64,000 nt of DNA from NCBI GenBank assembly GCA_950106755.1, contig OX467089.1, positions 28,873,345 to 28,937,344 of the forward strand, in the 5' to 3' direction. The stretch is from Climacium dendroides. Lineage: Eukaryota > Streptophyta > Bryopsida > Hypnales > Climaciaceae. The stretch's first letter is position 1. Every line of letters starts with the position of its first letter. Both the position numbers and the translations under genes were made by a program. The notes beneath the pieces were generated by a model. It did no database searches and was not told the origin of the DNA. It saw nothing but the letters and a program-made list of their open reading frames with translations. Shown here in pieces: positions 24,585 to 37,350 of this stretch.

Positions 24585-24672
24585 GCCAAGTTGCGGACTT
24601 GGCTGGTTGTTAAAGTCCCCATTAGTTGTTGACTGGTTCTGGGTTCGAATACCATCGGGCCCATTGAATCAA
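24585..24672 (+). other. tRNA-like (SINE-head-like) segment
   Basis: An A-box-like 'TGGCTGGTTGTTAAAG' is followed after about 40 bp by a B-box 'GGTTCGAAT', the spacing of an internal RNA polymerase III promoter. No complete acceptor stem is evident, so it is not a functional tRNA gene; a tRNA-derived SINE remnant is the likelier reading. Confidence 0.35.
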
Positions 24673-25869
24673 TCTGAGCAGCGGCAACTTAGCACCGCTA
24701 GTGAAAGCAGGAAATAACCAGCCAGCCAGCCTCCTACTTCCCTTGAGCTAAGCGACAAGATGCAGTACAAAATCCAAACCGTGGATTTCTCTACGACCCC
24801 ACCTTTTCTAACTCAATCCTTATACTCCATTGACGTTCTAAAGAGTTCTTTTCGTAGTTTTTAAACACCACACCTATTTACAACACGACACCGGTCCGGT
24901 CCACCCTTCCATACCTGGTTTAGTTTTGCCTCTGTTTTACCATCAGAGGGTTCGCCGCTTGCTTTTGAAAGTGGTAGGCCCACCACTCCTTCCGTGACTT
25001 ATAGTGGCTGAAGACCCACTCTCCTATCCACTGATCCCCTAACTAACACGGATCCGGTTTGGTCCTTCACAGCAATCCGGATCATAGGTCACACAAAGGT
25101 CCCCCCGTACGATCCTCTCATACTACAACGACCTTGACGCTGATCCGTTCCGTACTAAGTTAGGTGGCTACAAGTGCACCCGTCCGTTCCAACACCTACA
25201 AAAGTTCTTCCGTTCACCCACAACGGTGGCAAGACCTCACAGGAATCAGGATACTCGACCGGATTTTCCACCCAGGAGTTCTAGCGCAGCTAAGGAATCC
25301 CTCCCTATCCGCCTAGCCTAATCAACGGATTTCTTACCTGGAATACTAAACTTCTGCAGCTGCTGAGGTACTGGAATCCACTTCTAATTCTTCATAACCT
25401 ACTCACATGTACTTAGAACCAGAAACACACATCAAAGGGAGAACTCTACCAACACTTCCGTACCTACCTTTTTACTCCAATTCTATGCACTCCTGCCAAC
25501 ACTCGGGAAGATTACACAAAATCAAGTTAATGGAAAGTACACAAGGAAATGCCAAAAGAACTCTCTCAGTCTCCAGCTTAGAGACTGTTTTATATACAAA
25601 AAGCAAAAAAGCAAAAAGTGAATACATGATTTCCGCCTCTGAAGGCGCTGACAATCCGGTTCTACCTATAAATCCTAACCGGATTCTATTCCGGTTCCTA
25701 TTCTATAATTCCTATTTTTACAACCCTTCCTGTTCCGTTTCATACACTCGGGATCCAATGGTAGGGCTCTCGTCAGGCCTCTCCAACTGTTCAAACACCT
25801 CACTTAGATTCCGGTTCCGTTCCCCATCCGTAGGTGGAATCGGGTGATCTTCCTCAGTTTCCGGGGAGT

Positions 25870-27267
25870 CTAAATTGATCGGCTGCGGTCCGGTCGAGGG
25901 CGTCTTTTTCTGTGCCCTATTGGACTGGGAGTTTTGTCCTTTCCCGGTTCGTAAGCTACGTCTTCTGGAAACAAGTCCGGAAGAGAAATTTCAGAGAGCC
26001 GAATTGGAATCTCTGTCAACTTCTGGCTGCTCTCGACGATCCGGTCTATTGACTCCCATGCCTTGGATAGGAGCTTCTCCATCTGCTCCTCAAAATCGGT
26101 GAGGATGTGCACCACCTTGGTTCCGGATATCTTCTTGTCCTTGTGCACCTCCTCTTCGAACAGGCGCGCCTTGGTGACCGCGGCTCCGGGTCCTCCGAGC
26201 ACGTCCTTCACCTCCGCGGCTAGCCTCTTCATTTCCTCCGCCATCTCCTTTGTCGCGGTGGCGTTCTCGAGCAAGGCAAAAAGTTCGGCCTTGAGGGTAT
26301 CCACCTCATCGTGCTGCCGCTTGCTTTCCTCCTTCATCTTCCAGAGCTCATCCGGATTGATGATACTCTCAGCTACCCGCTGCGGCAACTGACTGTCCGG
26401 TTCCGCTCTAATTAATTGCGTGATCTCCCCTAGTGTCCGCTTCTTCACTTCCTAATCTGCCCGAATTCCGCAAAGTATCCCAACCAATTCGTCGAACAAA
26501 TCTCCGGTTCCCAATCCGGATGCCACATCCGGTCCGGTTGGAGTCTCCCCTCTACGTGGATGGGGTTGAACTAGAGACGTCCTTCGATTCCGGATCGGCG
26601 TGGTCTTCTGCCTTTTGGAGGGGACATACAGTTCCTCCTCTTCCTCTTCTTCTTCTTTCTCCTCCTCGGTTTCGTTTCCGGAATTCGCTTCTTGGTCGGA
26701 CTCGGATTCACCATACTTCATAGTCCACTCCTGGGCCTTCCACACCTTCAGCTCCACTTCCGTCAGCAGTTCCTGTTGTTGGTAGAGGTGGTACACATAA
26801 GGGCACAATGGAGTAGCCCTACTTCTCCCCACTCTTGTAGTAAGCTGGGACACCAGATCAAAGAAAATCCAGCCCCAGTCTACTTTCCGGGTTCTGCTTA
26901 GCGCTCCGAAGATCGTGTTAGCCAGGGTGATGGTCACTTTGGTGGGCTTTTCCGGATGCAAAACCGGAACCAAGAATTGGAGCAGGCGTCGCTCCCGGTC
27001 ATTGAGGCAGTCCTCTACCGCGTAGCCATCCTTCGGATTTACAACACTTCTGAACTAACCCTGGACAAAATCGTCCTTCCGGCTGGCAAGCCCGAGTCCT
27101 CCCAGCCGGAATCCGTATACGTCCCGCCACAAAGCCTCGGTCCATTGGACCGGATTCCCTCTCAAGGTGTTATTGAATTGATTCGATACGCCACTCAGGA
27201 TTTCTTTAACCATCCTCTCGTCTTTGAAACCCCAAGGTTTCAAGGCTAGTCCTTGACAACCCATCAA
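25870..27267 (-). pseudogene. LTR-encoded protein, family 2, copy 1
   Basis: A continuous reverse-strand frame with TAG interruptions (about 27054 and 26449) and no frameshift. It parallels the family-1 LTR protein: 'NDRERRLLQFLVPVLHPEK' matches 'NPEYRDVIAFLNPILHPTK' at 40516 onward, followed by 'KVDWGWIFFDLV', an E-rich run, a basic K/R patch, and a C-terminal coiled coil with 'VTKARLFEEEVHKDKK'. The frame can be read upstream to about 27440 across another TAG (about 27292). The Trp before the C-terminal half (A-D-W in the 44634 copy) is TAG here. Function unknown; probably a structural or accessory retrotransposon protein. Confidence 0.6.
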
Positions 27268-27708
27268 CGATAAATCCTCCCTGAGCTCTCCCTATTCCGG
27301 TTCCTTGGTCGGCATGACCGGAACCACTTTTCTCAGCTTTACTTCACTCGGGGGCGGGGTGCTAGAGCCTAGCCTCTTCCGGTTTAGCTGCAGCGTGAGG
27401 GTAGCTCTATCCGGTTTTGCTTTCTACAGTCCTACAAGAGAGCACTCACACTCTGATATTCCGTTCCACCTGCAAACCAACCTCCTGGCGCTCTCACACT
27501 CTCAGTCTCTCACGGTTCCGTATCCGCTCGCACTCAACGTCTCACCCACTCGTACCCGGAGGCGATCTCTCCGTCTTACACCCCTCACTCACTACCGGGC
27601 CCTCTTGTACTTTCCCTCCTTGCTGCGGTAAACGGAAAAACGTCAGTCGCTAAGACAGGAAACGACAACACGTGAAAAACTAGAGACCTGAAAATGGACA
27701 GGGTCAGG

Positions 27709-27718
27709 CTTTATATAG
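27709..27718 (-). promoter_or_regulatory. TATA box of LTR family 2
   Basis: Reverse-strand CTATATAAAG, 260 bp inside the LTR start and upstream of the LTR reading frame. Confidence 0.6.
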
Positions 27719-27977
27719 TCCTGACGCCCTGGACTGTCTTTATGACTGGTCAGATATCCGGTCTGGTTATTGACATCCGGTTCTCTCCAATCCGGTCAAG
27801 GAGAATCCGGTTGGAAATACAATCCGGTTGGAAATCTAATCCAATCCGCTTCTACCTAAGACCGGATTAGTTTCGTAAGGTCCTCTTGTGACTATTTTTT
27901 ATTTATCTTTCTCCCTTTAGATGAATCCGGATACCTATTTCTAATTACTGTTCCACTCAAAAATATGAGTTGTCACA

Positions 27978-28184
27978 GCCGGACCCCATATTACTACAAC
28001 GACAGATCTAAACGTACTTGGAACTTAGAAGGCTTCTAGATCTTGGTTTCTAGCCTTGCTCATGTGGTTGGTAGACCTTCCGATGAGTGGAAATATTCCA
28101 CAGGCAGTGGCTGATATCTACACAAAATCCTCCTTGGACTTCTAGATTCGCATTCCACACCCTTCCCAAGCGATCACTGGATTA
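27978..28184. other. Short spacer before the CACTA element
   Basis: About 200 bp without recognisable feature, ending in TTA next to the CACTA terminus. Confidence 0.5.
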
Positions 28185-29166
28185 CACTAGTAGAAAAGGG
28201 GCTATCAATGACTGCTCTGTATGACTGCATAACCAGTCATTTCGGACACTTATGACAATAGTATGACTGAAAGTAGATTTTGGGCTTAGAGTCATAGAGG
28301 ATGAGTGATTATGGACAAGACAGTCATTTATACCATAATCATTTTTTTTCATCGTATGCTGATGTAGAACTTCATCCAGATGTGATAATATGGACACCTC
28401 CAATGGTGCGTTGCCATGTGGCTACAGAGCCGACTTGCTGAGTTGGCGATTTTTTACCGGCTGATATTGGAGTGATTTTATTGGATAACGACTAAATTTT
28501 GAGCTGAAATGCAGAATACTTGATCTCAAGTTAGTCATATTGTAGTCATATTCAAGGTTGTTGTAGTCATTTGTCAGTTTTTTCGGAGGTGAGTGCAGTC
28601 ATATTGTAGTCATATTTGAGGCTATCGTAGTCATAAATTAGATATTATTCAATTGAGTGTAGTGATTAATACGGTCAGGGATGTGCTTGATCGGGTCATT
28701 CTGCAAAATGACTCGGCCTTATGATATGACTAGGATATGGTTTCACGTAGTCATTGTATAGTTCAAAAAGAGTGCTATAAGACATATGTGAAGAAAGTGT
28801 GCATAAATTGTACCATTCCAACAAAGCCTTCTTTTCCATTGATAATCCGTATATGATGAACAGCTTAGAGATGCATATTTTTCAAACATAAAGATGTCAA
28901 ATTCTAGCTTAATAACCACTTGGACAAATGACTTTGATAATGGTGCTTACATCATATATACTAAGGCTGTTACAAAGAAATGACAAGTAAAATATAAATA
29001 ATAGTATATTTAAAAAAAGGGGACATCATGATGGCTATGACCACATTGATGACAAACATGTTTCTTACACTCCTACTCACATCATCTATCTCTGAAAATG
29101 GTTTGTCTACAACCCACAGTTAGAAGTCCTAGACACATAACTAAGTCCATACCACAATTATGGACT

Positions 29167-32100
29167 TCAGAGAACAACTTTGATGAACTTTCCCTCCCAC
29201 AAAGTACAGGAACCCACAGCGTCCTTCACCTTTGTTTGGTCATCAGCCGCATTTGGGAACATCAGTGTCACTTGTGGCCAAATGGCCTCTTTGACATCCA
29301 CTTTGTAGCAAGAGTCAGGAATAGTGCAAAAATGGAACTTGTGCTGCCTACCCAATCCGCTGATGGTACTCGTAGCAACGCTTTGCTTCAAATTCTTTGG
29401 ATTCAACAAAAATACTTCTTGCCCACAAATGAACTGCCACAAAAAAATGAAGGTGTCAAGTTCCAGTCTGATCTTGCACAAGTGACTCTTATTAGACATA
29501 CAATCAAGACTATGGCTACATATACTGTCGGTGTAGGGGAGTGATTGACAATTGGTTCCTAGTAGTTCACCTAGAGTCATATACTTTGGTCCCCAAGTAG
29601 TCATAAGCATAGAAATGACTACATTATGACTCTTTGGGCAGTTTCTGTGTAGACATAACTACAAAAATGATTGCTTTGTGACTATGTGGGCACCCTCTGT
29701 CTTGAAGTAGCAAGTGCATGCAACCAATTAGAGAATTTTAAAAAACATGATTGTAATTACAACTCCACTTATCCTCTAACATTTATTAAGGAAATTTCTG
29801 TATAGACATGTTTTTTTACCTTCTCTGCTTGCACTTTTTTCTTCTAAATGGGCTTTGGCCTTGCTCCTCCTTTGCCAGATTTTGACTGCAGAATGCAAAG
29901 AATACAAGGTTAATTTAGTGAGTACATGATAAGTGAGGGAACATGTAGACCTAAGATTGAATGAAATGGAATCACAAGTCTATTCACTTAGGAATCCTTC
30001 TACAAAGACATTGACAACATCATCAAGGTTGCTACCAACTTTTAACATGTCATTGTGAATTTAAAAATGTTTGGTATTCACTTCTATGTCTTAATAACGA
30101 TCTAACCTTTGCTGAATTATCTTGTGGTGTTGAATTGCCTTCCGTGGTTGACTTTGCAAGCACCTTTTGCATCCTTGGAGAAGTCCGAGGAGGTCGTTGG
30201 GTAGGACCTCCAGCCTCAACTACTGTGGCAACAGCAGATGGTTCAACAGTTGCCACTAGGTCAACATTTATAGAATCAACATCCGAGGAAAGTACATCCT
30301 CCATTGGCGGCTCTTGTATCACCGGGGTAGGCTCTTCAACCTTTGCTATTGAAGGTGCTCCTTTGCTAGTGTCAGAATCACTGCTTGATTCTGACACCTG
30401 TATGGAGAGAGCTGCTGGAGGTGTCTTGAAGGGAGCTCTAGAGCGAGTCTGTACAACGTATTCCTTCGTTGTGGCAAGTGGTGCTTGGGTCTCCAGAACA
30501 AAAAGGCCCAAGCTTCGGCTGGAGGTTTGAGTTGATGAAAAGCGGTTTGAGAAATCCTTGAGCATATTCATGACTTCTTCCATAGATTTGGTGTTCTCTG
30601 ATTGGTATTGCAGCATTTGGGTCATTTTCCCTTGAAGGTGCTTCTGCTCCTCTGCCATGTTGTTTTATTTCTCCTCTACTGCTATTAGCCTAGTGCGAAT
30701 TACCCCTCTGGCACCCTGCATGCCACAATAATTCATCTCACATTAGAATCATGGCCTCTTCAACAAACCAGGGCCTTCAAGCAGAGTACCAGAAAGCTAC
30801 AAGAAAACTCTTATTATCTTGTATGACTTCAAAATTATTGAGATAAGATTCCAATAGTCATTTCAATGACTCTAGTGTTATTTCATATATGACTATAAAA
30901 CTACTGGTACAGTGCTACAATAGTCATCAAAATGACTAAAGTATAAATTCACATATGACTATGAAACTACTTGTGAAAAAGCTACACTAGTCTGTAGTCA
31001 TTGAAATGACTGTAATGTAAACTAACACATGACTACAACTACACCAACATCGGACTTTGTTAGTAATTTGAAACATTGCGTGCAATGTATATAACTACAG
31101 TATGACAAATGAATGACTGCATTTCACTTGTACATGCTACCTTCTTCAACAAATGAAAAAAATAACGTGCAAGAGCAATCACCTAAGAAATTAAAAAAAA
31201 ATATATCTTCATGACAATCCCAATGCAGAATGACTTCAGTAGATGGTATATTCAAATGGAAATGGAAATCTCACCTCCATCATAGCGCTAGTGGGTTCAA
31301 CCTCTTGCATTCCTTCTTTTATTTCGGTTAGGCCAAGGCTGTGCTCTCTTCCTTTTGTCTGCAATTAGAGGGAAAAACAACATTAACCTTATTAACAATA
31401 TAATCAACATCCGTGGTTGACTATGCCTAAGGTCCTCAAAAATATGGGAGCAAACCAAAAAATCTGAAGCTTACCACTACCAACTCCTTCCCTGCTCTTC
31501 CCTTTCTACCCATGGTGCTATAATCCTTCATGTGGCCACGGGCTTCCACCATCTTCGTTGTTTTGGCCACTTGCCCTTCAGTCTGCCAATACACCTTCAA
31601 TTTGTCCCATTGTAGGGGGTCAATATGAGATGGACAAGCCTCGTTGCCTGACATAAATCTCACCTTCAACCTAGCCCTCTCTGCCTTCATGTATTTTTTG
31701 ATAGCACATCGAAACCCTTGCACACTGAGAGTGTGGCCAACGAACTCAAAGTCTTTCACCAAAGTCTCACGAAGAAGTACCATTGAGTTTGGCTCCTGAG
31801 ACTCCCAATCCACCACACTCATGTCAAGAATCCATGGAGTACTACTCACGCGCACAGCATGGTCCCAAACATTCTTGCTATCGCATGTGGTATCAATCTC
31901 TCCACCGGCCTTCACTATTAATTGATATGGTTTCTTGCCTTCCACACTCCTGTGTGCAACAGAAGTCTCATTTCGATGTTGCTTTTGACGTCAATCAGCT
32001 CTGCCTTCACTCTCCAGAGAACGATTGCCAGGACCTTGCAATGCACCTAGCTATGAGCCATGATAAGGGCCATAAGGAGGTCCACTACTTGAAGGCCATG

Positions 32101-32326
32101 GTGGTGGAGGCATATTGGAAGGATATTGATTCCACCCACCCTGCATCCATGGACTAGAACCCCAATAACCCGGTGGAGGCATGTGGGAAGAGTCTCGACC
32201 TCCATGGACTCCACCTGCAGGCACAAGTGCTAAAGAAAAAGCACTCCTAGGTCGCTTCCGTGTTGTCTTCTTCAATGTTGGTGGAACTCCATCGTCCTCT
32301 GAAGAGTTCAAGGCCGCTGACAACAA
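29167..32326 (-). CDS. TNPA-like (Ptta/En/Spm Transposase_24-type) protein, multi-exon
   Basis: Reverse-strand exons inside the CACTA element. The N-terminal exon (about 32051-32326) is basic then Pro/Gly-rich. The core exon 31436-31945 has the plant Ptta/En/Spm pattern, with 'DPLQWDKLKVYW' followed by 'GQVAKTTKMVEARGHMKDYS'. A coiled-coil/linker exon follows at 30050-30658 ('LQGKMTQMLQYQSENTKSM'). The last exon, 29167-29610, ends with 'WPQVTLMFPNAADDQTKVKD' then 'AVGSC', like the C-terminal domain often found on these proteins. By family knowledge TNPA-type proteins bind the subterminal repeats and help transposition. Exon borders are approximate; an alternative reading is a decayed gene, since the exons are joined by inference only. 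Confidence 0.65.
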
Positions 32327-32649
32327 AAAAAAATATTAGATTCATGACTGCTTTTGATTAGTCTATGACTACGTAGTGACTCTGTTATATTTGCATGTAA
32401 CTATATGACTACAAAGTGACTCTACTATGACTACAGTTGACTGTGTGACTAGACAATGACTCTTCTATGATTGAGACGGCACTTTAACATGGCAAAAGAG
32501 CGAAAAGAATCACTTCCACACAACTACAACAACACTACATATGACCTATAAAAACCTAAGGACTCACTTTGGATGGGTTCATATCTTCAAGGTGTACTGC
32601 TTCATGAAATATTCTCATTTCACGAGATATACTATTGTCAAATACAATT

Positions 32650-33371
32650 CTAGAAATTATAAATGGTTAGCCAATTTTTGAAATGCTCACAAAGTATACT
32701 CATCCCAACTAGGTTCTGCATCACCGAGTTGAAGAAGCACACGTTGCCCAAATTCCTCAAACCCTTGATCACCCGCCTACCCACAAATGGTCTAAGGAAT
32801 TCTCTCCGTCTCCTCTGCTGCGACGAGGCTAGAGTCAAGTTGGTCTGAATCAGCTAGACCTGTTTTAGTTTGATCTTCTTCGGGTTGACCTCATACGGCC
32901 TGACGTGCTTCAGCCTGTTCTAAATCAGCCTTCGAAAACACTGCTTGAATGTTTGGATATGGTCTTCTACAATACAGTTGCTGCTTTTCGCAGCGAAGTC
33001 CATCGCGGTGAGGTTGCGGTGAGTCTTTGCATGCCCAAATCTCAGAGTCAAGGGTGAGCCATCGTGAACATCAGGTGAGTGCCAACCGCATCTTACGTGC
33101 CCACAAGTAAGAAAAATCCACAAACTCTCTGCTATGCTTCATCGACTTGCAGCGGTTCTGGACATTCTAGCTACAGAAGGGAACTAGTTATCTTGGAATC
33201 CTGCTCATGACCGAAATTGCAGGTAGAAAACAGTCGGCACTCATGCTCGCAGAAAGAGAGGAAACTAGACATGCGGCTTTGAATCCCGCTCATGACAGAA
33301 ATTGCTTGCAGATCAATGGAAATGCGTTTTAGTGCCAAACTAAATTGTGGCCCAAAACACCGAAGAGCCAA
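32650..33371 (-). pseudogene. Captured exons of a ubiquitin-specific protease (ZnF-UBP plus Cys box)
   Basis: Two reverse-strand reading frames in the correct order. Exon 1 (32920-33123) reads 'MWIFLTCGHVRCGW' then 'GHAKTHRNLTAMDF', a ZnF-UBP signature. Exon 2 (32650-32838) reads '[19 protein letters not shown]', the catalytic Cys box of ubiquitin-specific proteases of the USP16/45 (plant UBP1/2) kind. A possible preceding piece (33171-33371) has 'FCEHECRLFS' and contains an internal direct repeat of about 80 bp spacing. The His box and the rest of the catalytic domain are absent, so this is a fragment. It lies inside the CACTA element in the same direction as the TNPA-like gene, and the stretch 33487-33700 repeats part of its coding flank. 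Confidence 0.75.
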
Positions 33372-33699
33372 AATCTAAAAAACTTATTGTACATCGGCAA
33401 AACCCTAGCGTCACTTGCTGCACCAACATCTGAAGCGGCTCACAAGACACCCACCCACAATCTCAGATGGATTCAAGAAACACGTATCATCCACCTTCCG
33501 AACTAGCGATGGAGTTGCTGCTAATGGTGTCGTTGGCCTCCCCCTCCGTTGTGCACTCCGTCTCCTCTACTACGACGACGTGCAAGTGCAGGCGCTTGCT
33601 TCGACGAGGTGGAGCACTGCCGGTCTGCTGCTTGCTGCTTCGAATCTCCCCCTCCTGAGCAACCACCTCGTGACTGAAGACAACAAGTCGTTTCAAGAA

Positions 33700-35325
33700 T
33701 TAGCGGTGGAGGGAGACAGCATAGAGCATGGAGCTATCAACAACATGCCCTAAAATCCAACTCACGAAAGATTCCAACATGCATCAAAGTCGGAGCTCCA
33801 GAAACATAACTCGCCGGCGCCTAGAACTCCGGAAACTGAGAGACAAAATCGGGGCCGCTAAAACGATAGTGCAAGCAGATTTTGACGCGTGTCTAGCATT
33901 GGAGACTCCTTGCTGTCATTTTGTGTCTTAGGAATGACAGACGAAAGACATGAAAGTATTTTTTAATGACTATCCGTTCTCATTTCCAGAGTATATGACT
34001 TCCAAAGCACTAGAGAGACACTAGGAGATAACTACCGCCAAATTTGCCGCGGTTTTGACAGCCTCATAAAAGCTAGCAATTCAAATCTAACACATTAGCT
34101 CCTATCTTCACAGTGTTCAACCATTGACACAAACTTGTTGGGTGCTACAGGACTCACAAGGCTGCAGCTGCTTTTTTTAGTGGTTTCAAGCGTTTTTGAT
34201 TCTCTTTCACACGTGCATCTCTTGCAAGCTCGTAAAGTGATTTCTGAGGAGTTTCACTATCTTCCATAGTTACTTTGTTGCAGAAGTAGAATGCGGTCAA
34301 GGTAGAAGACTAGTGAAGCAATGCAGGATCAGGAGCACACAAAAGGAGACCTGCTGAGGAAGGAGACCTATTGAGGAAGGAGACATGATGAAGAAGGAGC
34401 TGAAACTGAGGAGAAAGCAAGCAAATTTAGGGTGTGCATAGGCAACAACTAAGGTAATGCACAACTGAACATCAGAACTCAATCTTTGACTTAGAGTAAT
34501 CATGAAGCAGTCTGATTTCTAATTGCACTACTTATTCCAATCTTGCGCTGCAATCATTTGACATTCAAGTAGTCATGCTACAATCAAATTTTGAACTATA
34601 GATTCTAATTAAGTAACTTAGGTGTTCACCAATGTAGCATGATCACCTAATCACAATAATTTCATCAATACACAATTCAAACTAGCTTTATATGAATGTA
34701 ATTCAAGTAGTAGTAGGTGCTCAGAATTGTGCTAGTATAGAATGTGGAGATCAAAATATCTAAAGCCTTGCAGATGAAGACTCACTATTTAGCACAGTCT
34801 TGTATATGGAGTCAATGAACCTTAGAAGGGTGTGCATTCATTGTTGTTTTGCATCCAACGCAACCATCCAATAAGGTAACTACACCTAGCAGTGACCTTT
34901 TCCAAAAATCGTCTATGAAACCAGTCATTTTGCTGATAGGTACTTCCACTGTTTATGAGAGTGTAAGGTCGACTTTAGAACAATCTATTTTTAGCACTTC
35001 AGAAATTCATAGTTTTTTTGTATGGTGTCCAAAAAAGGTATTCTAAGAGAGTTTAGAATCTCCTAGCAACTAACAAAAAAAGTACTTAAAAAGAAATTTC
35101 AATATTATAATGGGAACTATGCTAAAAGTTTATTTGGACGGTTTTAGGTGTAATTATCTTAATTATGTGGTAACCATTAGCCATAGAATTGTGCCTAGTA
35201 TAGTAGCAGCATGGATGGGAGACTTGACGGCCATGGAAACAAGCAGTTCAGCAACGGAATCAATGAAGTAATGTCTGTCAGAGTGAAAGTATTCACAACC
35301 AAGTAAGTGAATGCAAACTATATGA
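33700..35325. other. Non-coding CACTA interior
   Basis: No convincing gene. The sequence contains isolated AGTCAT words and a repeated 'gaaggagac' block (34340-34400). Confidence 0.5.
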
Positions 35326-35328
35326 GAA

Positions 35329-35426
35329 CACTAGTAGAAAACGCAGAAATTTCAGCAGAAATCTGTTGTTCGGTGACCAAAACAACGTCACCGAAACAAC
35401 AAAAATTTCTGCGTTTTCTACTAGTG
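35329..35426. mobile_element. CACTA-derived MITE, 98 bp
   Basis: Near-perfect hairpin with ends CACTAGTAGAAAACGCAGAA / TTCTGCGTTTTCTACTAGTG and a 3-bp target duplication GAA (35326-35328 and 35427-35429). It is nested inside the larger CACTA element. The first 13 bases equal the left terminus of that element, so the same transposase could recognise both. Confidence 0.92.
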
Positions 35427-36399
35427 GAACCATGGAAGGTGTCTCATAATTATTTGGAAAACGTGTTCACTGCCACATCATTGCCTCTATAATAATTATT
35501 GAGCTTTGAATGACGGCAGTACTATGTAAATAATGTATAAGTCATTAAAATAGAACTTCAATAAGAGTCCTACTAAAATGACTGCACTAATTCATTTCTA
35601 AGTCATTGTCTTGGAGTTACTATCTGTACTGAAGTCTTTTGGTAGTGATTTTTTCATGAATGATCCTATAATTATTCTATAGTGACTGTCGATAAGGATA
35701 GAGCTGTGGTGTTCATTCATGCATTAAACAAACTGAGGTACTATTTCAGCCCCAGAAAGAGATATTTTGTTTTACAAGTACTCAAGTGGGATCATAAAAC
35801 TTTGGTTTGCTTTATATTGAAATTGACTAAACGTAGTTGGATAACTGAATGCATTGTTATTTTCATTTTTTGTTGACTTTGCTTTAGAATGTGTTGAATA
35901 TATACAATGGGATTAGGAGTTTCATTTTGATCTCCAATTTTACATGGCTTTTCTTTTGCTACAAATGAATTTAGCTAGTGGGCGTACGTATGAGAAGCAT
36001 GTCCATCTGTATTTGAGGAGGGTTTGTCTTTCTGCAAGTGTTGTCCATAGCTATTAATGGGACTGCAAATTGTAATAGGTTTCCAATTTTATGTGGACTT
36101 CTATTTCGCTAAGGCTGAATGCAGTTACTATGAGTCTAAGATGCATGTTCATATATAGTCTCCATATTGTTTTAGCTTTACTTTCTGTAAAGCTAACTAT
36201 AGCAAATGGACAACACATTGCAATTGCAATTTGTTATTTTGTAGCCTTTGTTTTTTTAATTTGTGCTAGTAGCGGATAACATGTTGGGCATGTTCAATTC
36301 AATCATATGAGTACTTTGCATAATACTTGCATAAATGAAGAAAGATCATTAGAGGTATTCCTAGCTTTACATTGAAATTGACTAATTAATGTAGTTGCA

Positions 36400-36920
36400 T
36401 GAGTAGAGGAATTACCATTTTCAATTTTTTTGGGCTTCACATTTGGACTTGTAAGATTGTAATTTCATGGAAAAAACCCCTTATCAATCTCCTATTTTTT
36501 GGGGCTTTCACTTTAATTTGTAATTGTAGAAATGTAATTCCATGGGTAGTTAGAGTAATTACTATCTCCATTTATTTATGGGCTTCACATTCTAATTGCA
36601 TTAATAGAGTTGCATGAATAGAGTGAATTTGGTTTTTATATTTTTTGGCCTTCACATTCTAATTGCCACTATGTAGTTTCATGAGTGGGATAATTTCCAT
36701 TTGCAATTTTTTTGGGCTTCACATTCTAATTGCAAGAATTTAGACTTTAAATAGGGAAAGACATTTTATTAATCTCCAATTATTTTTTGGCTTCACATTC
36801 TAATTGCATGAATGTAGTTTGAATTCCTATTCAAATTTTTGGAATAAAGAGTGATTAGTAGAGGCATATTCATTTCCAATTATTTTTAGGTATTGCATTG
36901 TAATTGCAATAATTTCTTGG
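36400..36920 (+). repeat. Degenerate tandem array around 'ggcttcacattctaattgca'
   Basis: The word recurs at about 36430, 36505, 36579, 36648, 36715 and 36789, with spacings of roughly 65-75 bp and with 'atgtagtt.catgagt' and 'atttccattt' between copies. Non-coding. The stretch from 35430 to 37230 otherwise shows no gene. Confidence 0.6.
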
Positions 36921-37350
36921 CATCAATGGAGGCAATTTTGTGTGCAATAATTTAGTTCACCTAGCCTTACCATTCATTTGCATGAATGTAGATCCTAGAC
37001 TACAAGCATCTTAATGTCCATTTCTTGTAGAGGTCATGTTTAAAAGAAATTCCATGAATGTATATAGCTAGTGAGATCAATAGAGGCAATTTGTATATCC
37101 ATTTTATAGGTGGGTTTCCATTTCTAGCTTATAAATGTACATGCTGTAATTTATAAATGATTAGTTATTTCCATATTTTGTGGGGGTGAACTTGCCATTT
37201 TCAGCATACAAATGTAGTGGAAGTGCCGCATTTGACTATCAAAAACATGAATGCTTACCTCCACAATATATTACTGACAACAGAATGTATTCTTTGAAAT
37301 GCAGAACAAACATACTGTGCAGACTGTAGTCTTTCCTATCCTTTGTTACA

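Larger units (their letters stand above)
24540..27977 (-). repeat. LTR of long-LTR family 2, copy 1 (3.4 kb)
   Basis: Reverse orientation. Its start is placed at TGTGACAACTC (27977 downward) and its end at TTGCA just before the PBS. It contains a TATA box (27709-27718) and a coding frame downstream of it (25870-27267), repeating the family-1 architecture. Positions 24880-25400 match 39480-40008 continued at 44247, showing the second copy. No target duplication could be checked because the 3' part of the element is missing. Confidence 0.6.

Noticed and set aside
24585..24672. Functional tRNA gene
   Set aside because: Box A and box B are present, but I cannot pair a full acceptor stem or anticodon arm.
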